A DNA stretch of 64,000 nucleotides from Bimastos eiseni (lineage: Eukaryota; Annelida; Clitellata; Crassiclitellata; Lumbricidae), in assembly GCA_959347315.1 (NCBI GenBank), contig OY365810.1:20916835-20980834 (forward strand), read 5' to 3'. The notes beneath the pieces were generated by a model. It saw only the letters and a program-made list of their open reading frames with translations, had not been told where the DNA came from and searched no databases. Of this stretch, positions 11,731 to 22,903 are shown piece by piece. A program made the translations under genes and the position numbers. The stretch's first letter is position 1; the number at the start of each line of letters is the position of its first letter.

Positions 11731-11862
11731 GCATTATTCGCTATTGGGTTGACATTAATTATGTAGCAATCTGGAACATAACACAAGCATTAATATAGAG
11801 CGAAATGTACAACAAGCAACAGTGTGCGTGTGGCGTTTTCGCCAGTTCGGCTTGACAATCTG

Positions 11863-12003
11863 TGCTACCCCTGTAGCAGTCAGTGCTACCCCCTGTTGCA
11901 GTCAGTCCTACCCCTGTTGCAGTCAGTACTACCCCCTGTTGCAGTCAGTCCTACCCCCTGTGGCACTCAGTGCTACCCCTGCAGCACTTAGTGCTACCCC
12001 CTT
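11863..12003. repeat. 21/22-bp minisatellite
   Basis: Six units start at 11863, 11884, 11906, 11927, 11949 and 11971, followed by a partial unit. Each has the form gctaccccctgttgcagtca or a close variant, differing by one C. The array ends in ctatataaggg, a TATA-like box, so it may be the upstream part of a long terminal repeat. Confidence 0.8.
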
Positions 12004-12225
12004 TAGCTATATAAGGGACTGCAGAGCTCAGTCGAGAGAAGTGTCGTTCGATTGATATAGAGGTGATAGTTCGAGATCTGTTAGAGAATGACTATGTAGA
12101 GTCGTTGGCAGTCTGCTGCCGATTATTTGAACTTAACAATTGTTCGTTGGCTGTTCGTTGCTGTTGAACGTTATAATAAAACAAGTTTGTTCGTCATCGA
12201 GCTGGTGTAGTCTTTGGGCTAAGGA
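12004..12225 (+). mobile_element. Possible solo long terminal repeat (weak)
   Basis: A TATA-like ctatataaggg (about 12006) is followed about 170 bases later by ataataaaac, a poly(A)-signal-like sequence, and then a t-rich stretch. This order resembles the promoter-to-poly(A) layout of an LTR. No second LTR, primer binding site or gag/pol frame was found, so this is a guess. Confidence 0.2.
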
Positions 12226-12739
12226 CTCTGATTCTACCTTCGGGGCATTCTTAAATCCTACGCCAGACCGGGTAGGCCATTACCCAGCGGACACTCAAGA
12301 AGAAGACGGGGAAAACCTCGGACTCGGCCTTCCGAGGTACCAGAAAAAGACGGAAAGGATCCCAAGGTTTCCCCAGGGCGTTCGCCGATACGCTGAAGTG
12401 AGGCGAATCGGGATGTTTGCCACAGTGCGATACACATTTACCTTGAGTAGGCCTATATCCAATCGCTTTGCGGTGGCGTTGGTTAATTATACGCAAAGGT
12501 TGATGGCTTCCGACTGCCTAATTCGGCGTCTAGAGTAGAGGTCTGCGGGTAGAGTGTTTTGGCTACCCGACCCGTACCCGTAACCCAGGACCGTTACCCG
12601 TACCCAACCCGTACTCAAAATTTCTACCCGACCCGTACCCGCGGGTATACCCGTACCCGTGACCTCATCAGCATGCCTTCTCAAAGTCTTGCTGAATACC
12701 AGGCTAATAGGATCACAGATAATTATGCAGTATTTGCTG

Positions 12740-13470
12740 TTGTCGTAGTAGTAGCAGTAACAACAACAGAAGCAGCAGTGACAGCAGCCGTGGGGGTAGC
12801 GACCACGGCGGAAGCAGGAGAAAAAGTAGGAAGTGGAGGCGGAGAAAGGAAAGGAAGAAGAAAAGAGGAGTATGACGGACGCTAGAAGAGGGGTAGGTGG
12901 AGGAGAGGAGGGAAAGGAGAGGCAGCAGAATGGGCAGGAGCATAAGGAGAAGCAGGAGTAAGAAAAGAAGAGAAAGGAGAAACAGCAGAAGGGGCAGGAG
13001 CATAAGAAGAAGCAGGAGTAAGGAGAGGACGGAAAGGAGAAGCAGGAGTAAGAAAAGGAGATCGGAGGCAGGAGGAGTAGAAAGAGGAGTAGGAAGAGGA
13101 GAATGAGGAAAAGGAAGAAGAGGTAGAAGAAAAGTGCGAAACTGGACGAGGAGAGGAAGAAGAGAAGGAATAGGAGTAGGAAAAGAAGGAGAAGGAGAAA
13201 AGAGGAGAGGGAGCAGACGGACAGAAATAGAAGGATCAACTATAGGATGAAGGAGAGGAGAAGATTAGGAGGAGGAAGAGTAAGAAGAAGGGGAAGAGTA
13301 GGCCACAATCAGGTGCAAAAATGGAAACGGAGAAGCAGGAAGTGTGTCAGCAGAAGAGTTAGGAGTAGGAGAAAGAAGAGGAGTATGGTAGCAGAAGAAG
13401 GATGGAAGGGGAAGAGGAGGATTGAGAGGCGGATGAAAATAAAAAAGAGGAGGGCTCAATCATGAAAAAG
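12740..13470 (+). repeat. Purine-rich (GA/GGA) low-complexity tract
   Basis: The plus strand is mostly A and G, with irregular aggag, aggaagaag and agcaggagtaagaa units. Long frames on both strands here (Arg/Glu/Gly-rich or Leu/Ser-rich) are by-products of composition and not genes. Confidence 0.8.
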
Positions 13471-13599
13471 GTACGAGTCTGGTACGGGTGAACCCGCGGG
13501 TCGGGTATACTAGCGGCCGGGTATACCCGCGGCCGGGGCGGGTATACCCACGGCCGTTTCGCGTTTTGGGTACACCCACATACCTCTAATACACAATAT

Positions 13600-13692
13600 A
13601 GCGTGTGTATGTATGCATGTATGTATGTATGTATGTATGTATGTATGTATGTATGTATGCAAGTATGTATATATATATATATATATATGAAT
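13600..13692. repeat. GTAT and TA microsatellite
   Basis: About fourteen tetranucleotide gtat units are followed by an at-dinucleotide run. This sits between the internal hAT-like end at 13588 and a non-repetitive stretch. Confidence 0.9.
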
Positions 13693-14135
13693 TTGGAAAT
13701 GCCTGCCATCAATTCCTCTTGTCTCTGCAACCTATATTCTTTCACCAAGTCGGTGTTTAATGGGATTTGTGTTGTGGCCAAGCGTAGCGGGGTCATTGTC
13801 ACTGACCTGAAATCCGAAACCTCGCCGTTAAGGAATTTGAATTCAGATCATATGCCCTGTCGGAGTATCTGTCTCTTTCTCCAAACGAAACGTATGACCT
13901 AAATAATGTTACCATCTTAATTTGCTTGGTGTTTTAATATGACACAAACGTATTCTGCTTGATAATGGAATCAGCCCACTTGATTTCATATATACAGAAG
14001 TATTTGACAAATGCTCTGCCTAGAGCTGCTGCCCTTCCCAAGAAATGTTTTGTATGCGATTGTTATATGACTGTCTTTAAAATTGATGCTATCATCATTA
14101 GTTGTACCGCTTGTGAGCTATTGTGCGTAATAGAA
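13693..14135. other. Non-repetitive interior of the hAT-like element
   Basis: Balanced-composition DNA between two low-complexity tracts. Short open frames occur on the plus strand but I recognise no protein. It may be the original body of the element or captured flanking DNA. Confidence 0.35.
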
Positions 14136-15045
14136 GCGCAAGAGGAGGACGATGAAGGGCGGTTGACGAGGAGGAGAAAATGAAGGATGAGGAAAAGGAG
14201 GAGGAAGAGAAGTAAGATGGAGAGGAATGGCTGGAGGAAGAGCTGGAGGAATGGCTGGAAGAGGATGATGAAAGGCCGATGATCAGGAGGAAATGGACGA
14301 GGAGGAAGAGGAGAAGCAAGATGGAGAGGAAGCGCCAGAGGAAGCGCTTGAGGAATGGCAGGAGGAGGAGGATGAAAGGCCGATGATGAGGAGGAAATGG
14401 ACGAGGAGGAAGAGGAGGAGGAGTAAGATGGAGAGGAAGCGTCTGAGGAATGGCAGGAGAAATGGCGGGAGGAGGACAATGAATGGCCGATGATGAGGAG
14501 GAAATGGACGAGGAGGAAGAGGAGAAGGAGGAGGAGTAAGAGTAAGATGGAAAGGAAAAGCCGCAAGGAGTGCAGAAGGAATGGCAGGAGAAGGGCGATG
14601 AGGGGCGGTTGATGAAGAGTAGAAAATGGAGGAAGAGGAAGCGGAGGATGATTAAGGTGGAAAGAAAGAGTAATAGAAGCGCAAGGCTTGAAAGGCTTGA
14701 GAAAGGGCAGAAGGAGGTAGACAATTTCGGGCGGTTGATGAGATGGAGGAAATGGAGGAAATAGAGGAGAAGGAGGAAGAGGAAGTGGATGAGGAGGAGT
14801 GAGATGAAGAAGAAGAGGAAGAGCAGGAGGAGGAATGTGAGGAAGATGAGGGGAGGCTGATGAGGAATAGCAAGTGGGGTTTGAGGAAGAGGAGGAGTAC
14901 GATCAGGAGGAAAAGCAGGAGGAGCAGAAGAAGGAGGATAAAGAGGAGGCTGACGATGATGATGAAATAAAGGGCAGGAAGATGAGGAGGAGTGAGATGA
15001 AGAGGAAGAGAAGGAGGAGGAGCAGGAGGAGGAAGAAAAAGAGCC
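14136..15045 (+). repeat. Purine-rich tract with imperfect long repeats
   Basis: Mostly gaggagga-type purine DNA. Units such as ggaggaaatggacgaggagg recur at about 14289, 14391 and 14499, roughly 105 bases apart, giving a longer period. Frames on either strand are compositional. Confidence 0.8.
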
Positions 15046-15179
15046 GTACCCGTAATCACTCTACCCGTACCCGACTCGACCCAGGAAATACGTACCCGTA
15101 CCCTACCCGTAGCCGCGGGTACGGGTCAGGTACGGGTATACCCGTGAATCGGGTAAACCCGCAGACCTCTAGTCTATAG

Positions 15180-15540
15180 TAATGTGTTATAATTAGTTCA
15201 CTTGGGCTATTAGCAATTGTGGAGGCTGTTGTTTAATACCGCAGAGCTGCAGTGAAACCCAGCGCGTCCTCAGATGGCAGATAGTGGGTAGCTGCGAAAC
15301 AAACGGGGCTATCCCTGACGAATTAGCAGTCGGGCAGCAACAGCGGTCAACTCCACCAGGGTGCAGTGGGAGTGATGAGTGGCGACACCACCTTGAGAAA
15401 CTGCATAATACCCAGTGACGAAGTCGTGTCATGACGAGATCAGGTCGCCATCACAATAAACCTGACCCCCCACTACCCAGTTGGTACCTCGAGGTTGGTA
15501 CCTAGAGAGAGGAGCAGGACTAGGAGAAGGAAACTCTGAT
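15180..15540. other. No gene recognised
   Basis: Unique-looking DNA between the hAT-like element and the LINE fragment. A few palindromic bases occur near 15485 (ggtacctcgaggttggtacc). It could be an upstream part of the LINE, but no reverse transcriptase motif could be read. Confidence 0.35.
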
Positions 15541-16132
15541 GTCAAACCTTAGAGCGTCCTTAGAGCCCATGAACTTCATGGCGTGGCCCTCTATGATGTT
15601 CTGCGGGCTATTACTCTAGCCCGCCTTCTGTATGCATCTCCAGCATTGTATGGTTTCACTATTGCGACCCACCGTGCTCGCCTCAATGCTGTTGTTCGGA
15701 AGCTGGTGAGACACGGGATACTTCACTCTGAACAATTATCATTTGATGAACTCTGCGATCGAGCAGATGTCTCCCTTTTAATTCCATCCTCTCTAACCCT
15801 GACCAGATTCTAAGAAATCTTCTTCCTCCTATTAGGAGTGTGGAGCACCAGCTGTGACCGCGTGCTCACAACAGGTCTGTCCCCCGGGCTGATGATTTCA
15901 CTCGGTGTGGTTTTATTATAAGATAATAATAATTATATTATTATTATTGTATCAGCGCCTTAACCCCCATTGACTTTCCCTCCTGCCCGGCCCTCATAGT
16001 TGCTATCCTGCCAGTTTACTAATTTTGTATACTTCCTACAGAAGATGTATATAGATGTTTTGTTCGTACCTAGTTTATGTGTACTTGTCGTGCGTTTGCA
16101 GACATCAGATTAAAGAATATACTTACTTACTT
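15541..16132 (+). mobile_element. LINE 3' fragment (C-terminal polymerase region and 3' end)
   Basis: The frame from about 15550 reads ALYDVLRAITLARLLYASPA, then GFTIATHRARLNAVVRKLVR and QLSFDELCDRAD, which is a pattern seen downstream of the reverse transcriptase in jockey/CR1-type LINEs. A frameshift near 15775 moves to SILSNPDQILRNLLPPIRSV, and a stop follows in VEHQL. The 3' untranslated part ends at about 16132 in attaaagaatatacttactt. The 5' part is missing. Confidence 0.75.
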
Positions 16133-16610
16133 AAACCGCTACTTCACCTCTTACAACAGCAGAGCCAGTACCTAGCCTGGAAACAGAAGCAGGGTCGGTC
16201 GAATGGGTGCAGATACGTCGGTCGTTAAGAAACAAGACGACAGACAACACACTGGTTCGGACGTCACACGGGCCAAACCCAGAGCTGAAGAGCGTGGAGA
16301 ACGATCGGTCAAACGGGGAAAATGAACACCTTTTGATTAGGCTAAATGATCACGATAAAATTCGCTCACACATGTTTGTCACTTTTATATAAAAAGACGA
16401 TATTATATAATTATAATTATTATATTGCGAAATGTCAAATGGCGGCAATTAGCATTGAAGCGCTTCTGATAGCAGATATGGAAGCGGAGAGAGGGTTCGA
16501 GGTCAGTCGCAGCCTGTTGAATAGGGTCATTGCTTAACACATGCTTATTTCACAAGAACGGTTATTCGCCTATTGTGTACAGGAAAGTGTGCCATTATTT
16601 GTATTTGGTA
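16133..16610. other. No gene recognised
   Basis: Short frames only, no similarity recognised. AT-rich around 16380-16430. Confidence 0.4.
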
Positions 16611-17190
16611 TCTTGTATGTATGTATGTATGTACGGATGTATGTATGTATTTATGTATGTATGTATGTAAGTATGAATGTATGTATGTATGTATATATGT
16701 ATGTATATATGTATGTATGTATGTACGCATGTATGTATGTATGTATGTATGTATGTATGTATGTACGCATGCATGTATGTATGTATGTATGTATGTATGT
16801 ATGTATGTATGTATGCATGTATGTATATATGTATGTATATATGTATGTATGTATGCACGCATGTATGTATGTATGTATGTATGTTTGAATATATGTATGT
16901 AAGTATGTATGTATGTATGTACATGCATATATGTATATATGTATGTATGCATGTATGTATGTTTGTAAGTATGTATGTATGTATGTATACGTGTGTATAT
17001 ATGTATGTATGTACATATGTATGTATGTATGTATGCATGTATTTTTTGTATGTATGTATGTATGTATGTATGTATGTATGTACATCTATGCACGTATATA
17101 TGTATGCATGCATGCACCCACGCACGCACGCATGTACATACGTACGTACGTACGTACGTATGTACAATGTATGCTTGCATGCATGTACGT
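16611..17190. repeat. ATGT microsatellite, about 580 bases
   Basis: Long tetranucleotide array with interruptions (acgc, atat, ttgaa) and, at 17110-17160, acgc and acgt variants. Because four is not a multiple of three, all frames read as Met-Tyr-Val-Cys or His-Thr-Tyr-Ile repeats; none of these is a gene. Confidence 0.95.
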
Positions 17191-17790
17191 ATGTAGCCTA
17201 CATTAGCTTCGTTGATTTCAAACTGACGCAACGCATTAAGATAACAAGTATAGTAGGAACGAATAATCGCAGGTTAATACAGAAGTCGAATTTAGCTCTA
17301 TCCAAAATCTCAATTGCGCATCGAAAGCCTACTCAATCTAGTTTCCAACTGCCTGCTATTAGAAATTGAGAAGCTCTCAGCTCTGGGCACTGTACCATAG
17401 GCTTATTTTCAGAACAGCGCGCGACCTGTGTAAGAGAGATGATATTATGTCATGTAACCTTAATGGCTCACGAATGAAGCCGAAGACGGTTGCAATTTGC
17501 AAGAGTAATAAAGCAATTTGGTTTCCTCAACCTGTAAAGAGATGGAGAGAACCTGATTAATAGGTGGCGTTAGGGGAAATGGCGTTCGCGATCATGAAAA
17601 AGCGATGCAAAGAAAGAAAGAAAGAGGAACGAACATTTAGTTGACAGAAGTTGGAATAAACAATAGGCCCAAAGGTTCAGCAGATGTTCAAGATCAGAAG
17701 AAGAGATGACTGAGATGTCGAGGTAATGGAAGAAACGGAAGAAGGAGGGTCCGACATGAAAGGAAGATGGGTTCAGAAGGGTTGGTTGCA
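17191..17790. other. No gene recognised
   Basis: Short frames only. Purine-rich from about 17600, grading into the minisatellite that follows. Confidence 0.4.
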
Positions 17791-18135
17791 GAAGAGATTC
17801 CGAATTGGCCCAGAAAGGGTTTAGAAAGGGTTCAGGAGGGTTCAGAAGAGGTTCCGAAAGGTTTGAGAAAAGGTTAAGAAGGGTTCAGAAGAGGTTCAGA
17901 AAGGGTTGTGAAGGGTTGAGAAGGGATTCGGAAGGGGTTCACAAGCGGTTCAGAAGGAGTTCAGAAGAGGTTCAGAAGAGGTTCAAAGGAGGTTCAGAAG
18001 GGGTTTATAAGAGATTCAGAAGAAGTTCAGAATAAGTTCAGAAGAGGATCAAAAGTAATTCAGAAGAGGTTTAAAAGATGTTCAAAGGAGGTTCAAACGG
18101 TTTTAGAAGTGGTTCAGAAGGGGTTCAGAATGTCA
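17791..18135. repeat. GGTTCAGAAG minisatellite, irregular
   Basis: Units of about 10-13 bases with the core gttcagaag recur with many substitutions and length changes. A frame through it reads as Arg/Phe/Gly/Glu-rich but is compositional. Confidence 0.85.
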
Positions 18136-19030
18136 CAGAGTCGACAATAAGTATTGACGCAAGATTAATCGTTACATCCTTAAAGATTAACTCAGTCCAT
18201 CCATTCACTAGGTGGCATTGATAAACTGTGCGTCGTGACGTATGGTCACCTTGCATGGCTACCATTCAGTTAAATTGGAATCCTTTTTTGACTTGTAAGC
18301 ATATGTATAACAATATATCATATATCTTCCATAATGTGCCATAATATAATTATGTATATGGAGCCATCCACCCAACAGTCTCTTTACAATTGGAGAACCA
18401 AGAGGTGGAATACGAATCGGTTCAAAAAATACGAGAACGAGGAGGAGGAGGGGTTAGACTGCACCGAATTAACAGAGATTTCATTTAAGATATCGTTTTC
18501 GTGTGTAGTCTGCCTTTCCTGATTTGAAGGTTAAGACTCTTATTCTATTTCCGTCCCCCTCTATATTTCATGTTATTCATACGGTGCGGTATTATACATG
18601 TAATGTGCGTTATCTATATTCTGTGTATATAGGTAGTGTATTGGCGGCCGTGACGTCTGTCAATGACGTCTGTCCATGGGTCACTAATGAGATGGAATTG
18701 CCCTGTCTGTCTGACTTTAGTTGCTCGGTCCTCGCTTTGATGCCCCAAATTCCATAATTATAATGATCGCCCAGAGTCAAAAGACATCGATTCTTCCGGT
18801 TACATCACTGGGTTGAGATGAAAATGTTTCCTAGAGATTCACAAAGTCATGCAATCCACAAATTCGGTGATTTTGGAAATAAGCCAGCACTCGTGAATAG
18901 TCATCAACACAAGTATCACCTATTTCACCAAATTCTACTGTGAGTTCCCACTTTCTGCCGTGAGTTTATATTATCCCATGCGATAACCCTCTACTCATAA
19001 CCCTTAACCCATCAACTCTTCACCCGCATA
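18136..19030. other. No gene; small SINE-like remnant
   Basis: About 18187-18222 (ccatccattcactaggtggc then attgat) matches the body of the SINE at 21730-21925 (ccattccctaggtgg). The remainder shows short frames without recognisable similarity. Confidence 0.4.
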
Positions 19031-19262
19031 TTGCACCAAACCATCTACCCACCCACCCACTCGCCCATCCATCCACCATCCACCAGTCCACACACTCACC
19101 CATTCATCCACCCATCCACCAGTCCACCCACTCATCCATTCATCTACCCATCTGCCAGTCCACCCACCCACCTATTCATCTCCCATCCACCAGTCCACCC
19201 ACCCACCCACCTATTCATCTACCCATCCGCCAGTCCGACCATCCATTCTTCTACGCATCCAC
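19031..19262. repeat. CCAT/CCAC-rich low-complexity repeat
   Basis: Irregular repeats of ccatccacc, ccagtccaccca and cattcatc units. The Pro/Ser/Thr/His-rich frame is compositional. Confidence 0.85.
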
Positions 19263-19375
19263 CCTGTAGCCTGGCATGGTCTGCTTTAAAAATAAGAAAT
19301 GGTCACCTTCCTTGTTCGGCTTGAAGTCTTGAAGTCCGCTGTGCTTGATTGTGAGTCATCGCTTGTTTGATAGGG

Positions 19376-19712
19376 TGCTGGGGTGGGGGCAGAGGTGGGG
19401 CAGAGGTGGGGCAGAGGTGGGGCAGAGGTGGGGCAGAGGTGGGGCAGAGGAGGGGCAGAGGTGGGGCAGAGGAGGGGCAGAGGTGGGGCAGAGGTGGGGC
19501 AGAGGTGGGGCAGAGGTGGGGCAGAGGTGGGGCAGAGGTGGGGCAGAGGTGGGGCAGAGGAGGGGCAGAGGTGGGGCAGAGGAGGGGCAGAGGTGGGGCA
19601 GAGGAGGGGCAGAGGTGGGGCAGAGGAGGGGCAGAGGTGGGGCAGAGGTGAGGCAGAGGTGGGGCAGAGGTGGGGCAGAGGAGGGGCAGAGGTGGGGCAG
19701 AGGTGGGGCAGA
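19376..19712 (+). repeat. 11-bp G-rich minisatellite with two unit variants
   Basis: About 29 tandem copies of cagaggtgggg or cagaggagggg, and one aggtgagg variant near 19649. In order, the variable base reads TTTTT ATATT TTTTT ATATAT ATTTT ATT. Each unit carries a run of four or more G, so the strand could form G-quadruplexes. Because 11 is not a multiple of three, all plus frames and two minus frames stay open; none is a gene. Confidence 0.95.
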
Positions 19713-20258
19713 CATTGAAGTTGCGCTTTACAAATTTATATTGTGCTCTGTTATTTGAATGATTCCTGCACAAGAAGATCTAGTCTTATTCACAAGATTT
19801 GCTATGAAAATCAAATCATCATCTAATTTCAGAGACTAGAAGCTTGGAGGTCAAAAGAAAAAGTGTGGAGTCCAACCCCTCTGAGTCTCTTACCTCGTAA
19901 AATCGAACACTGCGTTTCCCTGGTTCTTTTTTCAAGGTTCACTGAATTGCAAATGACAAGTGTATATGACGTGCGATTGGTGAAGGCCTCTGAATCATAT
20001 TTGGAGCGGCGAAGAGGCGCTCGACTAATGCGTGGGTGGACAGGTCTTGTGAAATCGGACCTGTTAAAATAAGTCTTAAGGTAAAAGTTGCTTGATATTG
20101 AAATGACAATGGTTGTCTTATAATAATAGCATACTATCTTCGCTTGATTTTCAAAGTGACAAACCACAGCATGACTACAATACAGTCTCAATGGACAATA
20201 CAAGTTATCACAGGAGTCGAATTTGACTGTCAGCAGCCATGGAGGACCCCCAAACCAT
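19713..20258. other. No gene; LINE-like 3' end at the left edge
   Basis: Position 19716-19760 (gaagttgcgctttacaaatt) matches 53218-53260, suggesting a shared retrotransposon 3' end. The rest has short frames on both strands with no similarity recognised. Confidence 0.4.
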
Positions 20259-20327
20259 AATCCTTATAATACGTTTGGCTTAATTGGACTACAACAGTCC
20301 AATTAAACCAAAAGTATTATAAGGATT
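20259..20327. repeat. 32-bp inverted repeat (hairpin)
   Basis: Arms 20259-20290 and 20296-20327 pair with two mismatches around a five-base loop. On the minus strand it follows directly after a tRNA-like segment (20340-20412), so it is probably the body of a foldback-type SINE. Confidence 0.85.
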
Positions 20328-20339
20328 GAGGACTATTCA

Positions 20340-20412
20340 GCCTTAGCGCAACGGGAATTGAACTTGCTTCATCTGCTCTGCACGCCTGTGTCTCAGCCAT
20401 TACTCCATGTAA
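20340..20412 (-). mobile_element. tRNA-derived SINE head
   Basis: On the minus strand an A-box-like taatggctgaga (complement of 20391-20402) and a B-box-like gttcaattccc (complement of 20353-20363) are spaced as in a tRNA promoter. The cloverleaf is not intact, so this is a SINE head, not a functional tRNA. Confidence 0.6.
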
Positions 20413-21189
20413 TCCCTTCCCCAACGGATACGCGTGTGCTTCCAGTCATGATAATCGGCAAAACGAACTGGTTAACTTAGTGGAGGTGGCCGCAGTAGTT
20501 GTGGGAAACATGAAATACCTACTATAATCGCAAGATGGAACCGTTTAACATCGCTTGAAATGGCTTCGAAATGTTCGTTTGAGTTATTTTGATGCAGCAT
20601 CAAGCTTTCGTGAGATGGCGCTCCAAGCGGTGTTTGACGATGCTTTGGTTAATAATGGTGCCTGGTTTAAGATATTTTAGCACTTAAACATAGATTAAAG
20701 AAATTTTCTGTCCCAAATGCAAGCCTATTAAAATATTTCAACTACACTCAACGCATGTGAGTTCCTTCTGAATTGACCTAACGATTCAACGTAAGCTAAC
20801 AACGTCTTTGAGATGCGACTGTTGCCAAGAAGTAGACCTAATGCACCATTGCTCTGTTTTTAAAAGTTGCACCAATCCACAACATCTGTGGCATCGCTTT
20901 CTTATTCATCTCTGTGGTGTGTTAAAGCTCCATTTAAGAGCAAGCAAAGAATGACACAGGAAATCACAGATGCAGAATATAAATTATATGTCTATTATAG
21001 GTCTACTTGGAGTTTCCCAGTTGAGGCGATCGATCGCTTTCCTTGTTCGCTCGCTTAGCAAAAACCAGCTCGAGCGGGAAATCCATTGCCTTGACGATAT
21101 AGTGAAGTCACTGATCAACTGAGTTCAACATCAGTCTTGGAAAACGGCTTCTGGAGTAGACAATTATTGCCAAGTAGCCTAGTACGCAA
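20413..21189. other. No gene recognised
   Basis: Short frames only; no recognisable protein or element boundaries. Confidence 0.4.
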
Positions 21190-21330
21190 CATTTGAACTT
21201 GAAGGCATCCAGTGAAGTTCTCTAAGCACGCAGTTCATATGATCGAACTTTCGAACCTCTGGGATAAACCTGGTTTTTACTATTATACAGTCGTATATAC
21301 GCGCATGCATACGTATCATCGCAACATTGG
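21190..21330 (-). mobile_element. LINE fragment, inverted copy of 25740-25885
   Basis: The minus-strand reading ends CVLRELHWMPSS, containing the HW[LM]P motif found in the C-terminal region of CR1/RTE-type LINEs. The DNA is nearly the same as the complement of 25740-25885, including upstream acgtatgcatgcgcgtatat. Confidence 0.65.
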
Positions 21331-21729
21331 AACTGAATTGAGATAGACCTATTAGATCGATGCTCAATGCAGCTATACGATTACGTTACACAGAATACGC
21401 AGTACATAAAAGCTCACGGGGTAAACCTACATAATCCAGTGCGGTTGATTTTCAAACCCTACTATTTAAGAATGGGAAGCTCTTAAGTAATAAATATACC
21501 TGTACAGCTAGGAAGTCTGCCTCAGAAAAAAGTAGGCTACAAAGAAATTGTAATGTATTGAGCATATAATGATGTGTCTGCAAGTTGTCCAAATAATCGT
21601 TATATATATTATATTATATAAATATATTCATTTATCAGACGATCTGCATCTGAATGGTATATCTAAATCGAAGACGTCTTAATTGAAACCATGTAGAACG
21701 CTAGTCTTTGTATGTAATGCAATAGTGCA
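21331..21729. other. No gene recognised
   Basis: AT-rich DNA, including a ta-rich stretch near 21601-21625. Nothing assigned. Confidence 0.4.
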
Positions 21730-21925
21730 GAGGAGCGGGTGATTGTTCAATGGTAACACACTTGACACTAAGATTAGAAGAACACGGGTTAGATCTCTCC
21801 TAGGCCCACAAGGTTGGCTCAGCCTTCCATTCCCTAGGTGGGGTTGATTTAAACAGCAGTGGAACAGACGGAATCCTTTCAGGCCGCAATTTCACTTCTG
21901 TTTAACTGCTTATCGTCTTCTACCT
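21730..21925 (+). mobile_element. tRNA-derived SINE
   Basis: The A-box-like gttcaatggtaacac (about 21745-21759) and B-box-like gggttagatctc (21786-21797) have tRNA spacing. They are followed by a body with ggctcagccttccattccc and taggtggggttgat, part of which recurs at about 18190. Box sequences are diverged, so the copy is old. Confidence 0.6.
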
Positions 21926-22868
21926 ATATATGTCATTGCAAGCGATCTTACTGGGCACTTACTTGTCAGGTAGGCAGTCATTGTTGTCTATCGGACATTT
22001 AGGTAGGCATTCATTGCCATAGGGAGCAACCATTGCGGCTTCTGAGAAAGATACGGAGTCATATCTCTCATTCACCACATCTAGTTTAAAACAGCGCAAT
22101 GCATCGTCAATGGAGAACCTACTGCAGACAAAAGTGCGGCTAAAGCTGCAGACGCTTGAACAGTCAAGTGCTGTTCGTCTTCTGTAGGACTATATAGCCT
22201 GTAGATAAAAACCCTGCAAGCCATTGACTCACACTTCAAGATGCCCTTAAAACAGCGTTGCACAATGCCTTTGAGAAACAGAGTTTCCGTAAAAATTTAA
22301 AAAAATACATTCTTTAAAAGTTAAGCCTCTAATTTTTGTCAAAAAGATCAAACAATTTATGATAAATTTAGAACACCAAATAAAAATTCCACGATTGAAG
22401 AAGTCAAAATTTTCCAGATGCAGTGATGACTTATAGAATTTAATACTTAAGTTATTCGTACCAAAGTGTGATTAGCATAACATAACAAGGGTTTAAAGTG
22501 GTTCAGAAGACGTTTAGTCTGTGTTAAAACTACTGTAATGGCGCGGGTGATAACTGAACGCATGTATATAAGCTAGTTCTCTCGATTTAGCTTTTGTGGG
22601 CGCTGTACAAATGTATAATTTACAGGCTGTGTCATCACTATGCGCCGATAGAAGTTGACGAATAGTGGAGTACGTTTTGACAGAACAACACGAATTGTAT
22701 TCAGCCTATTTTATTGTTTTCTTCTTCTCATAGATTCCGTCATGTAGCACCAAACGGATCCACTGAAAATGACCGTATTCGGTCTCTTGAACTCAACTGT
22801 CGTCACAATAGCAGCTCAGTGAGTAGAGAAGATTAGACAGAATAAAGAGTGGAAAGAAATCCTTTCCA

Positions 22869-22903
<35 letters not shown>

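Larger units (their letters stand above)
12536..15171. mobile_element. hAT-like non-autonomous DNA transposon with purine-rich interior
   Basis: The ends are exact inverted copies: tagaggtctgcgggt at 12536-12550 and its complement at 15157-15171. They are flanked by 8-bp near-identical repeats, gtctagag (12528-12535) and gtctatag (15172-15179). An 8-bp target duplication and a TAGAGGT-type end are typical of hAT transposons. Subterminal blocks are rich in taccCGTACCCG-type repeats (12560-12665 and 15045-15150). A third block with a diverged end (acccacatacctcta, 13574-13588) suggests a nested or rearranged copy. No transposase was found. Most of the inside is purine-rich simple DNA. Confidence 0.6.

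Noticed and set aside
12487..15059. Leu/Ser-rich and Arg/Glu-rich frames of 100-250 codons
   Set aside because: Low-complexity purine or pyrimidine DNA produces them; no initiation, splice or domain support.
16545..17369. Overlapping Met/Tyr/Val/Cys and His/Thr/Tyr/Ile frames on both strands
   Set aside because: They are forced by the ATGT microsatellite, which has no stop in several frames.
19303..19773. Long frames in nearly every reading direction
   Set aside because: The 11-bp unit lacks stops in most frames; no gene context.
20340..20412. Functional tRNA
   Set aside because: A and B boxes are present but the cloverleaf does not close, so SINE head is the better call.
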